The notes under the pieces are model-generated. The model saw nothing but the letters and a program-made list of their open reading frames with translations, did no database searches and was not told where the DNA came from. Shown here piece after piece: positions 16,587 through 26,149 of a stretch of DNA of 64,000 nt. Position 1 is the first letter of the stretch. Each line of letters begins with the position of its first letter. The DNA comes from Kitasatospora cineracea (GTDB lineage Bacteria; Actinomycetota; Actinomycetes; Streptomycetales; Streptomycetaceae), in NCBI RefSeq assembly GCF_003751605.1, contig NZ_RJVJ01000001.1:1736001-1800000 (forward strand). Reading direction: 5' to 3'. A program made the position numbers and the translations under genes.

Positions 16587-18467
16587 ATGACGCACAGAAG
16601 ACCGAGGGCAGTACTGGCGGCCGCCGCCGTCACCGCCGCCCTGGCGACCACCACGATCCTGACCGCCCCCGCTCCGGCGGCCTCCGCCACGACCGACCCC
16701 TTCGCGGGGAACCGCGGGCTGCGCATCACCGGCGAGCAGCTGCAGGCCGAGGTCCGCGCCGCCGAAGTGGCCGCGTTCGGACGCCCGGCCGCCGAGTCGA
16801 TGGCCCGGGACCGGATCGGCCTGCGGGCCGTCCAGACCGGCTATCCGCAGACCACCCGCACCAACCGGTTCACCATGCTGACCAGGACGCAGGGGGAGTT
16901 CAACAGCACCTTCGACCCCGCGAAGTCCGGGCAGTTCAAGCAGTACATCCCCTCTCCCGAGTTCGCCGACCACGTCGCGCTGCTGCCCACCGGCAAGGTG
17001 CTGATGTTCTCCTTCGAGTCCGTCGAGGACAACCCGCAGAAGGAGACCGCGCCCACCGACGTCATCGGCAGGCAGAACGCCGGCCGCGCCTACCTCTGGA
17101 CGCCGCCCGCGAACGACACCGACCCGGGCGAGTTCAAGGCCGTCCCGCCCCCGGTCGTCGACATGCCGGACGGCCTGGACGAGCCGCGCCCCGCGCCGTT
17201 CTTCTGCGCCGGGCACTCCTACCTGCCCAACGGCATGGTCGGCGTCTTCGGCGGCAACCTCGGCGGCAACGGCGGCACCGGAGCCAAGCTGGCCCTGGTC
17301 TTCGACCCGTGGACCGAGACCTGGCACCGGGAGCAGGACATGTCGGTCGGCCGCTGGTACCCGAGCGTGGTCACCGGGGCCGACGGCCGGCAGACCATCA
17401 TGTCCGGCCAGTCCGAGCTCGGCTTCGGCACCCCGACCCCGGTGATCGAACGCTTCCCGGCCAAGGGCACCGACGTCCCCCACGCCAGGTCGGCGGCGCC
17501 CGACAACGTCGCGCTGGACCGGTGGAAGGCGGACGCCCCGTACCGGATGGACTACCCGCACCTGTTCTCGCTCAGGGACGGCAGGATCTACGGCTTCGGC
17601 CGCAGCTCCGACCAGCAGTTCGTCTTCGACCCGGCGAACGAGACCCGCAGCCCGCTGCCCAACCGGCCCGACGGCTTCCCCCGCCTGTACGGATCGGCCG
17701 TCGCCCTGCCCAACGGCACCGCCGGCCCGGACTCGGTGCTCGTCCTCGGCGGCAACTACAAGGACCCCGACACCTTCAAGTTCTCGGGCGGCCGGTGGAC
17801 CAAGGACAAGCCGCGCAACCTCGGCCGCGCCCAGGACGACACGCTGATCTTCCCCGACGGCAACCTGTTCACCGTCAACGGAGCCGTCGGCATCCGCGAC
17901 TACGGCCTCGGTGACTACAACCCGAACGTCCCCGACGACCGGTTCCGCCAGGTCGAACTGCGGGACGCCGACGGCAACTGGACCCTCGGCCCGAAGCAGC
18001 GGCTGCCGCGCGGCTACCACTCCAACGCGGTCGTCCTGCCCGACGGCCGGATCATGGTCACCGGGGACGAGCTCCAGCAGATCGCCAACAACCCGGACAT
18101 CAAGTCCGGCAACAACGGCACCATCGAGATCTACGAGCCGCCGTACCTGCACCAGGGCGGAAAACGCCCGGACATCAGGACCGTACCGACCCAACCGGTG
18201 GGTTACGGCAAGAAGTTCCGGGTCAACACCGACTCGCCGGACCAGGCCGCCCGCGCCGTCCTGCTCGCCCCCGTCACCTCCACGCACTCGGTCGACACCA
18301 GCCAGCGCCGCCTGGAGCTCAAGCTCGCCGGCGCCGGCAGCCAGCTCCTGCTCGACAGCCCGGCCTCGGCCGCCGACGCCCCTCCCGGCTGGTACATGCT
18401 CTTCCTGCTCAACGACGCCGGGGTGCCCAGCGTGGCCAAGTGGATCCAGCTGAGCCCGAACGCCTGA
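16587..18467 (+). CDS. glxA: Secreted galactose-oxidase-like radical copper oxidase (GlxA-like)
   Basis: 626 aa. A signal peptide (MTHRRPRAVLAAAAVTAALA...) precedes an N-terminal helical region and a seven-bladed kelch-type propeller. The C-terminal Ig-like DUF1929 domain has VTSTHSVDTSQRRLEL, providing a copper-ligand His. Cys in FFCAGHSYLPNG is positioned for the Tyr-Cys crosslinked cofactor; Tyr/His in YHSNAVVLPDGRIMVTG are further ligand candidates. Streptomyces GlxA oxidises small aldehydes, producing H2O2, and affects glycan deposition and morphology; the same role here is inferred from family. ATG 16587 follows GAGGA. The DyP peroxidase gene begins 97 bp downstream, and the pair probably forms one unit. 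Confidence 0.88.
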   Translation: MTHRRPRAVLAAAAVTAALATTTILTAPAPAASATTDPFAGNRGLRITGEQLQAEVRAAEVAAFGRPAAESMARDRIGLRAVQTGYPQTTRTNRFTMLTRTQGEFNSTFDPAKSGQFKQYIPSPEFADHVALLPTGKVLMFSFESVEDNPQKETAPTDVIGRQNAGRAYLWTPPANDTDPGEFKAVPPPVVDMPDGLDEPRPAPFFCAGHSYLPNGMVGVFGGNLGGNGGTGAKLALVFDPWTETWHREQDMSVGRWYPSVVTGADGRQTIMSGQSELGFGTPTPVIERFPAKGTDVPHARSAAPDNVALDRWKADAPYRMDYPHLFSLRDGRIYGFGRSSDQQFVFDPANETRSPLPNRPDGFPRLYGSAVALPNGTAGPDSVLVLGGNYKDPDTFKFSGGRWTKDKPRNLGRAQDDTLIFPDGNLFTVNGAVGIRDYGLGDYNPNVPDDRFRQVELRDADGNWTLGPKQRLPRGYHSNAVVLPDGRIMVTGDELQQIANNPDIKSGNNGTIEIYEPPYLHQGGKRPDIRTVPTQPVGYGKKFRVNTDSPDQAARAVLLAPVTSTHSVDTSQRRLELKLAGAGSQLLLDSPASAADAPPGWYMLFLLNDAGVPSVAKWIQLSPNA

Positions 18468-18564
18468 CCCCACCCCCGACACCCCGGGTGGCCGGGCCCG
18501 CGACCGGCGGGCCCGCGACGGGCACCCGGGGCCCCATCAGACGGAGCCGACGAACGGATCCCCC

Positions 18565-20937
18565 ATGGCCGACCTGAGCCTGCGTCAAGACACCGAGATC
18601 CAGGGCGACATCGTCGCCGGGTTCAAGAAAGACCACATGACACTCCTGCTCCTCCAGTTCGGTGACGCCCAGGCGGCCCGGAGCTGGCTGGAGAAGATCA
18701 CCCCCCGGATCGCCACCACCAAGGCGGTCGCCGGGTTCAACGAGGACTACAGCCAGGCCCGCCAGGCGTCCGGCGGCGACGACCCGGCGACGCTCCGGGC
18801 CACCTGGCTGGGCCTCAGCTTCACCTACCCGGGCCTGCAGTTCCTCACCGGGCAGCCGGACCTGCTGAAGGACCGGGCCCGGACCGGCGACACGCTGCAG
18901 GCGTTCATCCAGGGCCCGGCCGACCCCGGACGGTCGATGGTGCTCGGCGACACCGACGACAACGACCCGAAGCACTGGGTGTTCGGCTGCGCCACCAAGC
19001 CCACCGTCCACGCGGTGCTGACCGTCGCCTCCGACACCGAGAACGGCCTCGCCGGGGCGCTGGAGGAGCAGAAGGCCGCCGCCAGCCAGGCCGGTGCGGT
19101 CGTCGTCTACGAGCAGAAGGGCGCCGCCCTGCCCGGCGAGAAGAAGGGCAAGGAGCACTTCGGCTTCAAGGACGGCGTCAGCGAGCCGGAGGTCGAGGGC
19201 TTCGACGAACCGGACCCCGACAGGTTCACCGGCGAGGGCCCCGACAAGGTCTTCTACTCGAAGAAGCACCCCGGCACCCGGATCCTCCCGGCCGGCGAGT
19301 TCGTCGTCGGCAAGAAGCTCACCGCGGCGCACAACCGGGCCACCGCCGCGGTCGAGACCGTCCCCGACTGGATGCACGACGGCTCCTTCCAGGTGGTGCG
19401 CCGCCTGGAGCAGGACGTCGCCGGCTGGTGGGCGCAGGTGGACGCCCAACTGCGGCGCCTGAAGGACCTCAAGGCCGTACCGGAGGACACCACGCGGGAC
19501 TGGTTCGCCGCCCGGCTGGTGGGCCGCTGGCGCGACGGCTCCCCGGTGTGCAAGCACCCCGACCGGCCCGGTGGCACGGCCGCCGGATCGGACAACGACT
19601 TCAAGTACCTGGGCGACCCGGACGACCCGGACGGCCTGATCACCCCGCTCTTCTCCCACCTGCGCAAGACCAACCCCCGGGCCGGGCTGGTCGCCGGCAC
19701 CCCGGTCGACGAGTCGTTCATCGACGCCCGCCGGATCATCCGCCGCGGCGCTCCCTACGGACAGCCCTTCGACCCCACGAGCAGCGACGAGCTGAACGGC
19801 CCCGACGCCGAGCGCGGCCTGCTCTTCGTCTGCTACCAGTCCGACCTGGTCGCCCAGTTCGAGTTCATCCAGGTCAACTGGATCAACGACCCCGACTTCC
19901 CGCCCGGCCGCAAGCCCGAGCCCGGCCCCGACCCGCTGGTCAGCGGCCAGCTCGCCACCGTGAACGACGGCCGGACCAGCTGGGAGGGCACCTCCCCGGC
20001 GGGCGAGCGGCAGACCACCGTGCTGGACTTCCGGCCGTTCGTCCACACCCGCGGCGCGCTCTACTGCTTCACCCCCTCCATCACCACGCTGCGCCGGCTC
20101 GCCCAGGGCCGCCTCACCGGCGAACTCGAGGAGGAGACCGGCCACCGGCCCGTGGCGCAGGACCTGCCGGTGGACTGCGTCCTGCCACTGCCCGACGCGC
20201 CGGGCCGCTACTGGACGTTCCAGCAGGGCACGATCCGCCTGATCGGCACCGGCGACACCGAGGTCCGCCGGCTCACCACCGGAACGGTCGACGACCGCAC
20301 CGGGGTCGTCGTCAAGGACGTGGGACCGTACTCGTCCTGGCCCGCCCTGAAGGGCGTCACCCGGATCGACACCGTCCTGCCGGTCTTCGACGAGCAGCGG
20401 GTCGACGGGAAGAGCGCGTACTGGGTCTTCCACACCGTGGGCGGCAACCAGTTCTACCGCTACGTCACGATCGGGGCCGCCGAGCCCTACGCCAGCCGAC
20501 TGGAGGCCGACGACCAGCCGGTGAGCAGGTGGAGGTCGTTCGGCGGAGCCACCCCCGTCACCCACGTCGACGCCTTCCTGCCGGTGCCCGACCAGCGGCC
20601 GGCCGGCGACGGCTCGTTCTGGTACTGGATGTTCCACAACACCCCGGTGGGCCAGCGCTACCGGCTGATCTCCATCGGCCGCTCCGGCAACGCCCACCCC
20701 GACCGCCTCCAGCGGGACGACCGGCAGCTCAGCCAGTGGCGCTCCCTCGAGGGCGTCACCAGGGTCGACGCCTTCCTCCCCGTCCCCGGCAAGGACGACC
20801 CCGGCGGCGGCCAGCACTGGTACTGGGCGTTCCACCAGGACAAGTACCGAGTGATCATGGTCGACCACGGCGGCAACCACCAGGACGACCTCCTGCGGGA
20901 GGACCGCCCGACCGCAGTCTGGTGCCGCAAGCCGTAA
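18565..20937 (+). CDS. DyP-type peroxidase fused to C-terminal hemopexin-like repeats
   Basis: 790 aa, much longer than the usual 300-450. Residues 1-510 form the DyP domain, with distal motif GFKDGVSEP, proximal His365 in FSHLRKTNPR, IRRGAPYG and GLLFVCYQSDLVAQFEFIQ. After about residue 535 comes a repeat region with at least three blades marked by RIDTVLPVF, HVDAFLPVP and RVDAFLPVP, each followed by YW-x-FH. This resembles hemopexin-type beta-propeller repeats. No Sec or Tat signal is visible (MADLSLRQDTEIQGD). DyPs use H2O2, which the adjacent copper oxidase makes, so the genes may form a peroxide-coupled pair. Localisation is unclear because the partner is secreted. Confidence 0.85.
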   Translation: MADLSLRQDTEIQGDIVAGFKKDHMTLLLLQFGDAQAARSWLEKITPRIATTKAVAGFNEDYSQARQASGGDDPATLRATWLGLSFTYPGLQFLTGQPDLLKDRARTGDTLQAFIQGPADPGRSMVLGDTDDNDPKHWVFGCATKPTVHAVLTVASDTENGLAGALEEQKAAASQAGAVVVYEQKGAALPGEKKGKEHFGFKDGVSEPEVEGFDEPDPDRFTGEGPDKVFYSKKHPGTRILPAGEFVVGKKLTAAHNRATAAVETVPDWMHDGSFQVVRRLEQDVAGWWAQVDAQLRRLKDLKAVPEDTTRDWFAARLVGRWRDGSPVCKHPDRPGGTAAGSDNDFKYLGDPDDPDGLITPLFSHLRKTNPRAGLVAGTPVDESFIDARRIIRRGAPYGQPFDPTSSDELNGPDAERGLLFVCYQSDLVAQFEFIQVNWINDPDFPPGRKPEPGPDPLVSGQLATVNDGRTSWEGTSPAGERQTTVLDFRPFVHTRGALYCFTPSITTLRRLAQGRLTGELEEETGHRPVAQDLPVDCVLPLPDAPGRYWTFQQGTIRLIGTGDTEVRRLTTGTVDDRTGVVVKDVGPYSSWPALKGVTRIDTVLPVFDEQRVDGKSAYWVFHTVGGNQFYRYVTIGAAEPYASRLEADDQPVSRWRSFGGATPVTHVDAFLPVPDQRPAGDGSFWYWMFHNTPVGQRYRLISIGRSGNAHPDRLQRDDRQLSQWRSLEGVTRVDAFLPVPGKDDPGGGQHWYWAFHQDKYRVIMVDHGGNHQDDLLREDRPTAVWCRKP

Positions 20938-20966
20938 CCCCCCGACCAGCCACGGCCACAGCACCC

Positions 20967-21178
20967 CGAAGGCCCGGACCGCAGCCGCGGTCCGGGCCTT
21001 CGCGCGAGGCGGAGGAGACGAGCCTCGAACTCGTGAGGGATCGCCCCCAACGCGCCTTCCGATTCTCCCGGACGCTGCCCGCCAGGGTTCACACCCGTCC
21101 TGACCTGCGGTGTAGGGGCCAGCTGGGCGGCGGCCGAACCCGGTTGGACGGGGCGAACGAGACCAGAACCGAGACCGG
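20967..21178. repeat. att-like tRNA-Ser 3' fragment, copy b
   Basis: Hairpin 20967-21002 is followed by a diverged copy of the tRNA-Ser(GGA) 3' half at 21008-21061 and, about 95 bp further, by paired heptamers (CGAGACC/CCGAGACC around 21157-21176). The fragment ends in the anticodon-loop region. It is the leftmost clear displaced copy and so the probable left end of the oldest stacked element. Confidence 0.7.
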
Positions 21179-21214
21179 CCGTTCCGCCGCCCGCGGCGCT
21201 GCCCCGGTCCCGGG

Positions 21215-23656
21215 CTACGCGGGCATCACGCCGTGGATGCGGGAAATGGTGAACATGCGCTCGTCATCCCGGAGGTGGCACCAGGCGTGGAGGTAGGGGG
21301 CATCGAGTTCGAGGCGGCTGAGGGTGCGGACGGTCGTGCTGCCCGAGGTGGCGACGTACTCGATGGTGATCGACCGCCCTTCGTCCACGGCATGGGCCAG
21401 CTGGCGGGCGTCGGTGAAGGAGAGGTTGCGTGCGGTTTCGGCGATGATCTCCTCGGTGTCGCTCGCGTACGGGCGGCCGTCGTACGGGTCGGGCTTCGCG
21501 AGGTCCTGCGGGGCGTCCCGGAGCCGGCGGGCGAGGGCGTGCAGGTCGACGGCCGTCCCCACGTCCGCCGTGCGGGCGTCCGTCCGCTGCGCGCGGGTCC
21601 TGCCACCGGGACGACGAGGGGGCGGGACCGGGCTCGCCGCGCGGTGGCGTCGGGCCCGTTCGATCCGGACGGATCCGTCGGGCTCCTCCGCGACCGGGGC
21701 GTAACCCGCGGCGCGCAGCGCGGCGAGGGTCTTGTCCGCCGCGGTCCGGCTGATCAGCACCGTCGGTGCCAGCTGTCGCAGGCCGAGATGCACGAGCCCC
21801 CGATGGGCGGCCAGTTCGGCCAGCAGGGCGGGCTCCTGGCCGTGGATCACGCAGGCCGCGGAGACGACCCGTACCCGGCCGTGGCTGCGCGCGGTGTCGT
21901 GGATCAGGTACGAGAGCGGTTGGGGAAGCGGCTCGACGGCGACGGCGGCCAGGTCGGTCGTGAGGGCGTCCGCGGTGCGGCCGGCGTCGAGGGCGCGGCG
22001 GACGCTACCCGGGCTGAACCGCCACACGGACGCCGCACCGGCAGCCTCCCGGTCCGCGACGGAGTCCAGCAGCTCGAAGAGGTGCGCCGACGGCGTACCG
22101 GCGACCACGGCCGTGAGGTCGCTGCCGAAGCGGGCGGTCCCGCTGGCGGCGGGCAGCAGACGCCGGCAGGCGTCGGCCAGCGCTTCGGCGTCGTCGGCGA
22201 GCAGGGCGGCCCCGAGCGGGGACACGGCCCCGAGGGCGAGTGCGCCGAGCAGTTCCGCCTCTGTGACCAGGGTGGCGAACGGCGTGGCGTCCTGGGGGAG
22301 TTCGTCGGCGAGCGGACGCAGCCACACCAGCAGCGCCCCGAGGTCCGCCGACGCTGCCGCGCCTTCGCCGGCCGGGAGCCGCGACGCGGCCGCGAGCAGC
22401 CCGTGCCGGGCCTGGACGCAGCCCTCGCAGGGCGGTGCCCCGGCGAGGGCCGGCAGCGCCTTCCCGTCCTCGTCGCGGCTCCCGCCGGGGGCCAGCGGGA
22501 GTGCCCACCAGGCCCGGAGCAGCACCGCGAACTGGTCGGCGGGTTCCTTCCCGGCCCAGGTGTCGTAGGCCGCGGTCGCCGTGACCCGGTCGCCGTCCCG
22601 GGCCAGCAGCCCGGCCGCGCTCGCCGCCTCCAGCACGAGGCGCACCGGGATCTCGTCGCACTGCGCCGCCCTGCCGATCCGGGACAGCTCGCGGGCGCCG
22701 ATCCCGCCGGCCTTGAGCCGGGCCGGTGGGGCGGCGGCGCACACCCCCAGGACGGACACGGCGTGGGCGGCGAACGCCATGGAAGCGGCCGCGGCTTCCC
22801 GTTCGACGTCCGAGCCGGTGACGGGGACGGAGCGCACCTCGGGCGGGACGGGTGTGAACGGGGCGTGCCAGTCGGAGCCGCGCAGGGCGAGCGCCACCTC
22901 CGCGGGCATCCGGGCGGGCCCGTAGCGGTGCCGGTCCCGGACCAGCAGCCCTCGCTCGACCGCCCACTGCTCGCCGGGCCCGGCGTCGGCCTGCGGCGTA
23001 CCGAACAGGACGAAGCCCGGCCGCTCCGGAGCTTGTCGTGCGCGTCGATCGAGCAGTTCACGGGTGGCCGTGGGCGCCTTGGCCACCAACGCGGCGACCC
23101 GAGCCGGATCGCCGTGCTGCTCGACCAGTGCTGCCAGCCGCTGCGCTTTCCGGTTGGCCGCAGGTTTGACGCCGAGCTTCGCCAGCATCCGGCCCAACTC
23201 GTCGGAGCTAGAGCCCGCGAGCAGTTGCCCGAGCGGTGCGTCGAGCCCCAGGGGCGAGGCCCACGCGTTCCGCAGAGGTGCCGCCAGGTGGAGCCGGCCG
23301 TCGCCGTCCGGCCACACCAGGGCGCAGTCCATCAACGCCTGCAGCGTGAAGGCGAATCCGCGGGCGCGTTCACCGTCCGACGCCCCCAGCAGGAATGCCA
23401 GTTCGTCCAGCGACGCAACCGTCAGCGCGGCGAGGGCCTCCGCCAACTGCAGGCACGGCAGCGCGAGCCGGGGCAGGACCAGCGCCACTGACGCCGGGCG
23501 CTGAAGACGGTCCGCCAGCTCACCGACCGACTGCGGCTCCGGAGCCGACACGGTGTCAGGGCGCGCCGCCAGGACCCGCTCCAACTCGGCAGCATCGAGG
23601 CCGCGCAGCCACGAGGCCAGTGCCGATCCGCTCTTCTTACCGATGGGACACCTCAC
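21215..23656 (-). CDS. Helicase-associated (XPB/Ssl2-like C-terminal) domain protein with WYL domain
   Basis: About 813 aa. It opens with SALASWLRGLDAAELERVLA and a series of winged-helix-like modules. A Helicase_C_3-type region (LSYLIHDTARSHGRVRVVSA ... LAPTVLISRTAADKTLAALR) lies near residues 590-680. The last 90 residues look like a WYL domain (RSITIEYVATSGSTTVRTLS, ending HAWCHLRDDERMFTISRIHG). No Walker A/B helicase core is present. WYL domains often sense ligands or DNA ends in regulators and defence proteins; actinomycete members of this family are uncharacterised to my knowledge. GTG 23656 is the best start I can find, but it lacks a ribosome binding site, and att copy c begins 78 bp upstream. 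Confidence 0.75.
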   Translation of the reverse strand: MRCPIGKKSGSALASWLRGLDAAELERVLAARPDTVSAPEPQSVGELADRLQRPASVALVLPRLALPCLQLAEALAALTVASLDELAFLLGASDGERARGFAFTLQALMDCALVWPDGDGRLHLAAPLRNAWASPLGLDAPLGQLLAGSSSDELGRMLAKLGVKPAANRKAQRLAALVEQHGDPARVAALVAKAPTATRELLDRRARQAPERPGFVLFGTPQADAGPGEQWAVERGLLVRDRHRYGPARMPAEVALALRGSDWHAPFTPVPPEVRSVPVTGSDVEREAAAASMAFAAHAVSVLGVCAAAPPARLKAGGIGARELSRIGRAAQCDEIPVRLVLEAASAAGLLARDGDRVTATAAYDTWAGKEPADQFAVLLRAWWALPLAPGGSRDEDGKALPALAGAPPCEGCVQARHGLLAAASRLPAGEGAAASADLGALLVWLRPLADELPQDATPFATLVTEAELLGALALGAVSPLGAALLADDAEALADACRRLLPAASGTARFGSDLTAVVAGTPSAHLFELLDSVADREAAGAASVWRFSPGSVRRALDAGRTADALTTDLAAVAVEPLPQPLSYLIHDTARSHGRVRVVSAACVIHGQEPALLAELAAHRGLVHLGLRQLAPTVLISRTAADKTLAALRAAGYAPVAEEPDGSVRIERARRHRAASPVPPPRRPGGRTRAQRTDARTADVGTAVDLHALARRLRDAPQDLAKPDPYDGRPYASDTEEIIAETARNLSFTDARQLAHAVDEGRSITIEYVATSGSTTVRTLSRLELDAPYLHAWCHLRDDERMFTISRIHGVMPA

Positions 23657-23733
23657 CGCGCAGGAGGACGCCAACGCCCTGCCGAAGCCGTCCGGGGACA
23701 CCAGGATGGCGTACCGGCGGGAGGCGGGAACGC

Positions 23734-23943
23734 CGAAGGCCCGGACCGCAGGTGCGGCCCGGGCCTTCGAGCAGGCGGAGGGTGCGGGATTCGAACCCGT
23801 GAGGGGTCGCCCCGAACGCGCTTTCCAATTCTCCCGAACGGTGTCCACTGGCGTTCAAATCCGTCCTGGCCTGCAGCGGAGTGGTTCGCCAGGTAGGGGC
23901 TGAACCCAGCTGGACCGGGACGAATGAGACCAAAACTGAGACC
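23734..23943. repeat. att-like tRNA-Ser 3' fragment, copy c
   Basis: Hairpin 23734-23769, then a somewhat diverged tRNA-Ser 3' half (23774-23828, ending CTTTCCAA), then conserved flank and the heptamer pair TGAGACC-AAAAC-TGAGACC at about 23925-23943. That pair has exactly the same sequence as the one beside the intact tRNA at 61434-61452. From here to 24142 nothing else is recognisable. Confidence 0.8.
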
Positions 23944-24142
23944 ACGGTGCAGCACAGCAGATGATGAAGTGTCTGCCCTCCGGTTTCGCCGTCGCAGGGC
24001 CACCATCGCGCGCACAGCGGTGATTGCATGTTCTGTGCCGACGCAGTTCGGCGTCCGCCATGGCATCGGTCGAAATGGCGTAGCTGAGACGGCTGGGTGC
24101 GCGGGCTGAGCGGAACGGGAAGCCGGTCGGTTGCCCGCCGTT

Positions 24143-24811
24143 CTACTTGCGGCCTGGCGTCCACTTCATGCCGAGCCGGTACGCCCGGGAAATCACGTCC
24201 TGGATTCCCGGGCCGTCCTTCGGGGTGAACCACCTGACCTCGCGTCCGACGACGAGTTCGCCCTTCTGCCGCTTGATCAGGGCGATCGCGCAAGCGTGCG
24301 CCTGCGGTGGGCACTCGTCGAGGCGCACCTCGAACTGGTCACCGCGGTCGGAGGTGAGGGTCACCACCGCGTCGAGGCCGCGGAAGTCCCCGGAGCCCTC
24401 GTAGATGTAGACGAAGAGCAGCAGTTTGGAGAACCCGGCCTGGTGATCCAGGTTGATCACGAGGTTCTCGCCGGTGGTTCGGGCGCCGGTCCGGTCGTCC
24501 GCGTCGAGCGCGACGTACGGAAAGCGGTCCGCCGAGCCGAACGAGTTGCCCAGTGCCTGGACGACGGTCTTGCGGCCGTCGCTGAACCTGATCATGCACC
24601 CGAGATCGAGGTCCACGTCCTTGACCGCCGCGGCCTGCAACGAGGCCCGCATCCTCCGGAGGATGCCGCGCGCCTCTCCGGCCTTCTGTCGGGCGGCGGC
24701 CTGGGCCGACGTCCAGTTCAGGTTGACCCGGATGAGACCGGACCTCACGCCGTGCTTGTCCAGGGAGACGGTGGGGGACGCCTTCGTCAGGACTACCGGG
24801 GTGGAGACCAT
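24143..24811 (-). CDS. TerD-family (tellurium-resistance/stress) protein
   Basis: 222 aa. Family hallmarks are an opening VSLDKHG, RVNLNW, VDLDLGCMIRFSDG, a Ca-binding-type acidic segment around ALDADDRTG with GENLVINLDH, and LLFVYIYEG. TerD-like beta-sandwiches bind calcium and occur in tellurite, oxidative-stress and phage-response systems. ATG 24811 is chosen at the start of MVSTPVVLTKASPTVSLDKH; an ATG at 24862 is possible. It is a lone copy without TerB/TerC neighbours. The toxin gene ends 171 bp upstream in the same direction. Confidence 0.8.
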   Translation of the reverse strand: MVSTPVVLTKASPTVSLDKHGVRSGLIRVNLNWTSAQAAARQKAGEARGILRRMRASLQAAAVKDVDLDLGCMIRFSDGRKTVVQALGNSFGSADRFPYVALDADDRTGARTTGENLVINLDHQAGFSKLLLFVYIYEGSGDFRGLDAVVTLTSDRGDQFEVRLDECPPQAHACAIALIKRQKGELVVGREVRWFTPKDGPGIQDVISRAYRLGMKWTPGRK

Positions 24812-24981
24812 GTGGGCGGCACGCTCCTGGGGGGATCGAGGTGAAGCAGGTGTAGCCGACATCGAAGTCCCGGCCTGGGTCCTCGGGACGGATGTTCGCT
24901 GATCCGTGATCGCCTCGACACCGGATTGCCGTCCGTGGAGCTGAGCGAAGCACGGGGCCGCAACCAAGTGGGGCCGGACGG

Positions 24982-25404
24982 TCAGACCTTTATCACCACG
25001 ACGTGGTCCGGCAGCAGTCTCTCCAGGTCCTCCGGGTCGGAGGTGAAGACCGTCACCTGGCCGCGCTGCCGCAGTGCCACCACCGCGAGCACGGCGTCGA
25101 TCGCGTACTTGTGCCCGTGCAGGCCGGCGTCCGCCAGCAGCCGACGTGCCTGTCGGGCCTCGTCCTTGCCGAGTTCGGCGACGTTCACCCGAGAGAGCAC
25201 CCAGTCCCAGCGCTGTTCCGTGGTGCGTGCGTCGTACGCCTCGACCAGGGTCATCGGCGAGGTGACGACCTCCGCCTCGCCGCGGGCGGCGAGGTCGAGT
25301 CGGGCGATCATCATCCGGTCGCCGCGCACCGCGAGCGAGAGGGCTTCGCTGTCCAGCACGAAGACGCGCCGCCGCCGGACTTCCTCGGCGGGCTTCTTCT
25401 TCAC
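24982..25404 (-). CDS. PIN-domain ribonuclease toxin (VapC-like)
   Basis: 140 aa. A Lys/Arg-rich start leads into VFVLDSEALSLAVRGD (first acidic residue), LVEAYDA (Glu), HKYAIDAVLAVVAL (Asp) and VFTSDPEDLERLL (Asp), the PIN acidic quartet that binds Mg2+ for RNA cleavage. The ATG overlaps the stop of the upstream antitoxin gene by 4 bp (ATGA), so antitoxin is made first. The RNA target is unknown; VapC enzymes often cut tRNA or rRNA. It lies between att copies c and d, so this TA pair may stabilise that element. Confidence 0.88.
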   Translation of the reverse strand: MKKKPAEEVRRRRVFVLDSEALSLAVRGDRMMIARLDLAARGEAEVVTSPMTLVEAYDARTTEQRWDWVLSRVNVAELGKDEARQARRLLADAGLHGHKYAIDAVLAVVALRQRGQVTVFTSDPEDLERLLPDHVVVIKV

Positions 25405-25679
25405 GCGGCTGCCCCGCTGCTCTTGCTGCGGGCCGCGCGCCGCCGGTCGTACTCCGCGTCGAGGCCGTCCAGTTCCGCGTATGCGGCAGCCCGTTCGTCA
25501 CTGCTGACCGGCCCGTGTTCCTCTTCCAGCCACACGACCAGTTCCTGCAGGCGATCGCGGTCGCGCTTGGCCCGGAGGGCGTCGGCGACGTAGGCGGAGA
25601 GGCCACGATCGGCACTGTCCGCGCGGATCTCGTCCAGCAGGTCCTCGGGGAGGGTAATGGTGACCTTCTTGGATGCCAT
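25401..25679 (-). CDS. Ribbon-helix-helix antitoxin partner of the PIN toxin
   Basis: 92 aa from ATG 25679. MASKKVTITLPEDLLDEIRA and AYVADALRAKRDR form an RHH/CopG-type DNA-binding domain, followed by an acidic helix-rich tail (VVWLEEEHGPVSSDERAAAY) suited to block the PIN active site. The TA operon is probably autoregulated through the RHH domain. A start 21 nt upstream (25700) is in frame but adds a weak MASMVAC segment. Its promoter must lie in the roughly 50 bp between this gene and the hairpin at 25733. Confidence 0.85.
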   Translation of the reverse strand: MASKKVTITLPEDLLDEIRADSADRGLSAYVADALRAKRDRDRLQELVVWLEEEHGPVSSDERAAAYAELDGLDAEYDRRRAARSKSSGAAA

Positions 25680-25732
25680 GCAAGCCACCATACTCGCCAT
25701 ACCTCGGGGCGGCGTGGCTTCTTGCCAAATGC

Positions 25733-25942
25733 CGAAGGCCCGGACCGCAGTTGCGGTCCGGGCCTTCGATCAGGCGGAGGATACGAGATTCGAACTCGTG
25801 AGGGGTTGCCCCCAACACGCTTTCCAATTCTCCCGAACGGTGTCCGTCGGCGTTCACACTGGTTCTGACCTGCGGCGAAGTGTCTGGTTGAGCGCCGGTT
25901 GAACGCGGCCGTACGGGGGTGAATGAGACCAGAACTGAGACC
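25733..25942. repeat. att-like tRNA-Ser 3' fragment, copy d
   Basis: Hairpin 25733-25768 (same 17-bp stem as at 15845). Then comes a fragment at 25773-25827 identical to the intact tRNA over its 55 nt to CTTTCCAA, then element-specific flank, then TGAGACC-AGAAC-TGAGACC at 25924-25942. It is one of the two best-preserved displaced copies. 25943-26149 holds no recognisable gene. Confidence 0.88.
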
Positions 25943-26149
25943 AGGGTCGGCAGTCTCCGCAGCGCATCGGGGTCGTGCCCACAGCCTGCGGGCCGATTTC
26001 TCGGCGCGTCGCCCCGCGGGGAGGGGCGTAACCGGGGGCGGAATGCGTCGCCGTCGGGCGTAATGGAAGGACTGGCCCGGTGAACCGCACTGGAGTGCCG
26101 GGGTTGATCGCGCCCGTGCCGACTCGTACGGGACAGGAAGGATCCGTCA

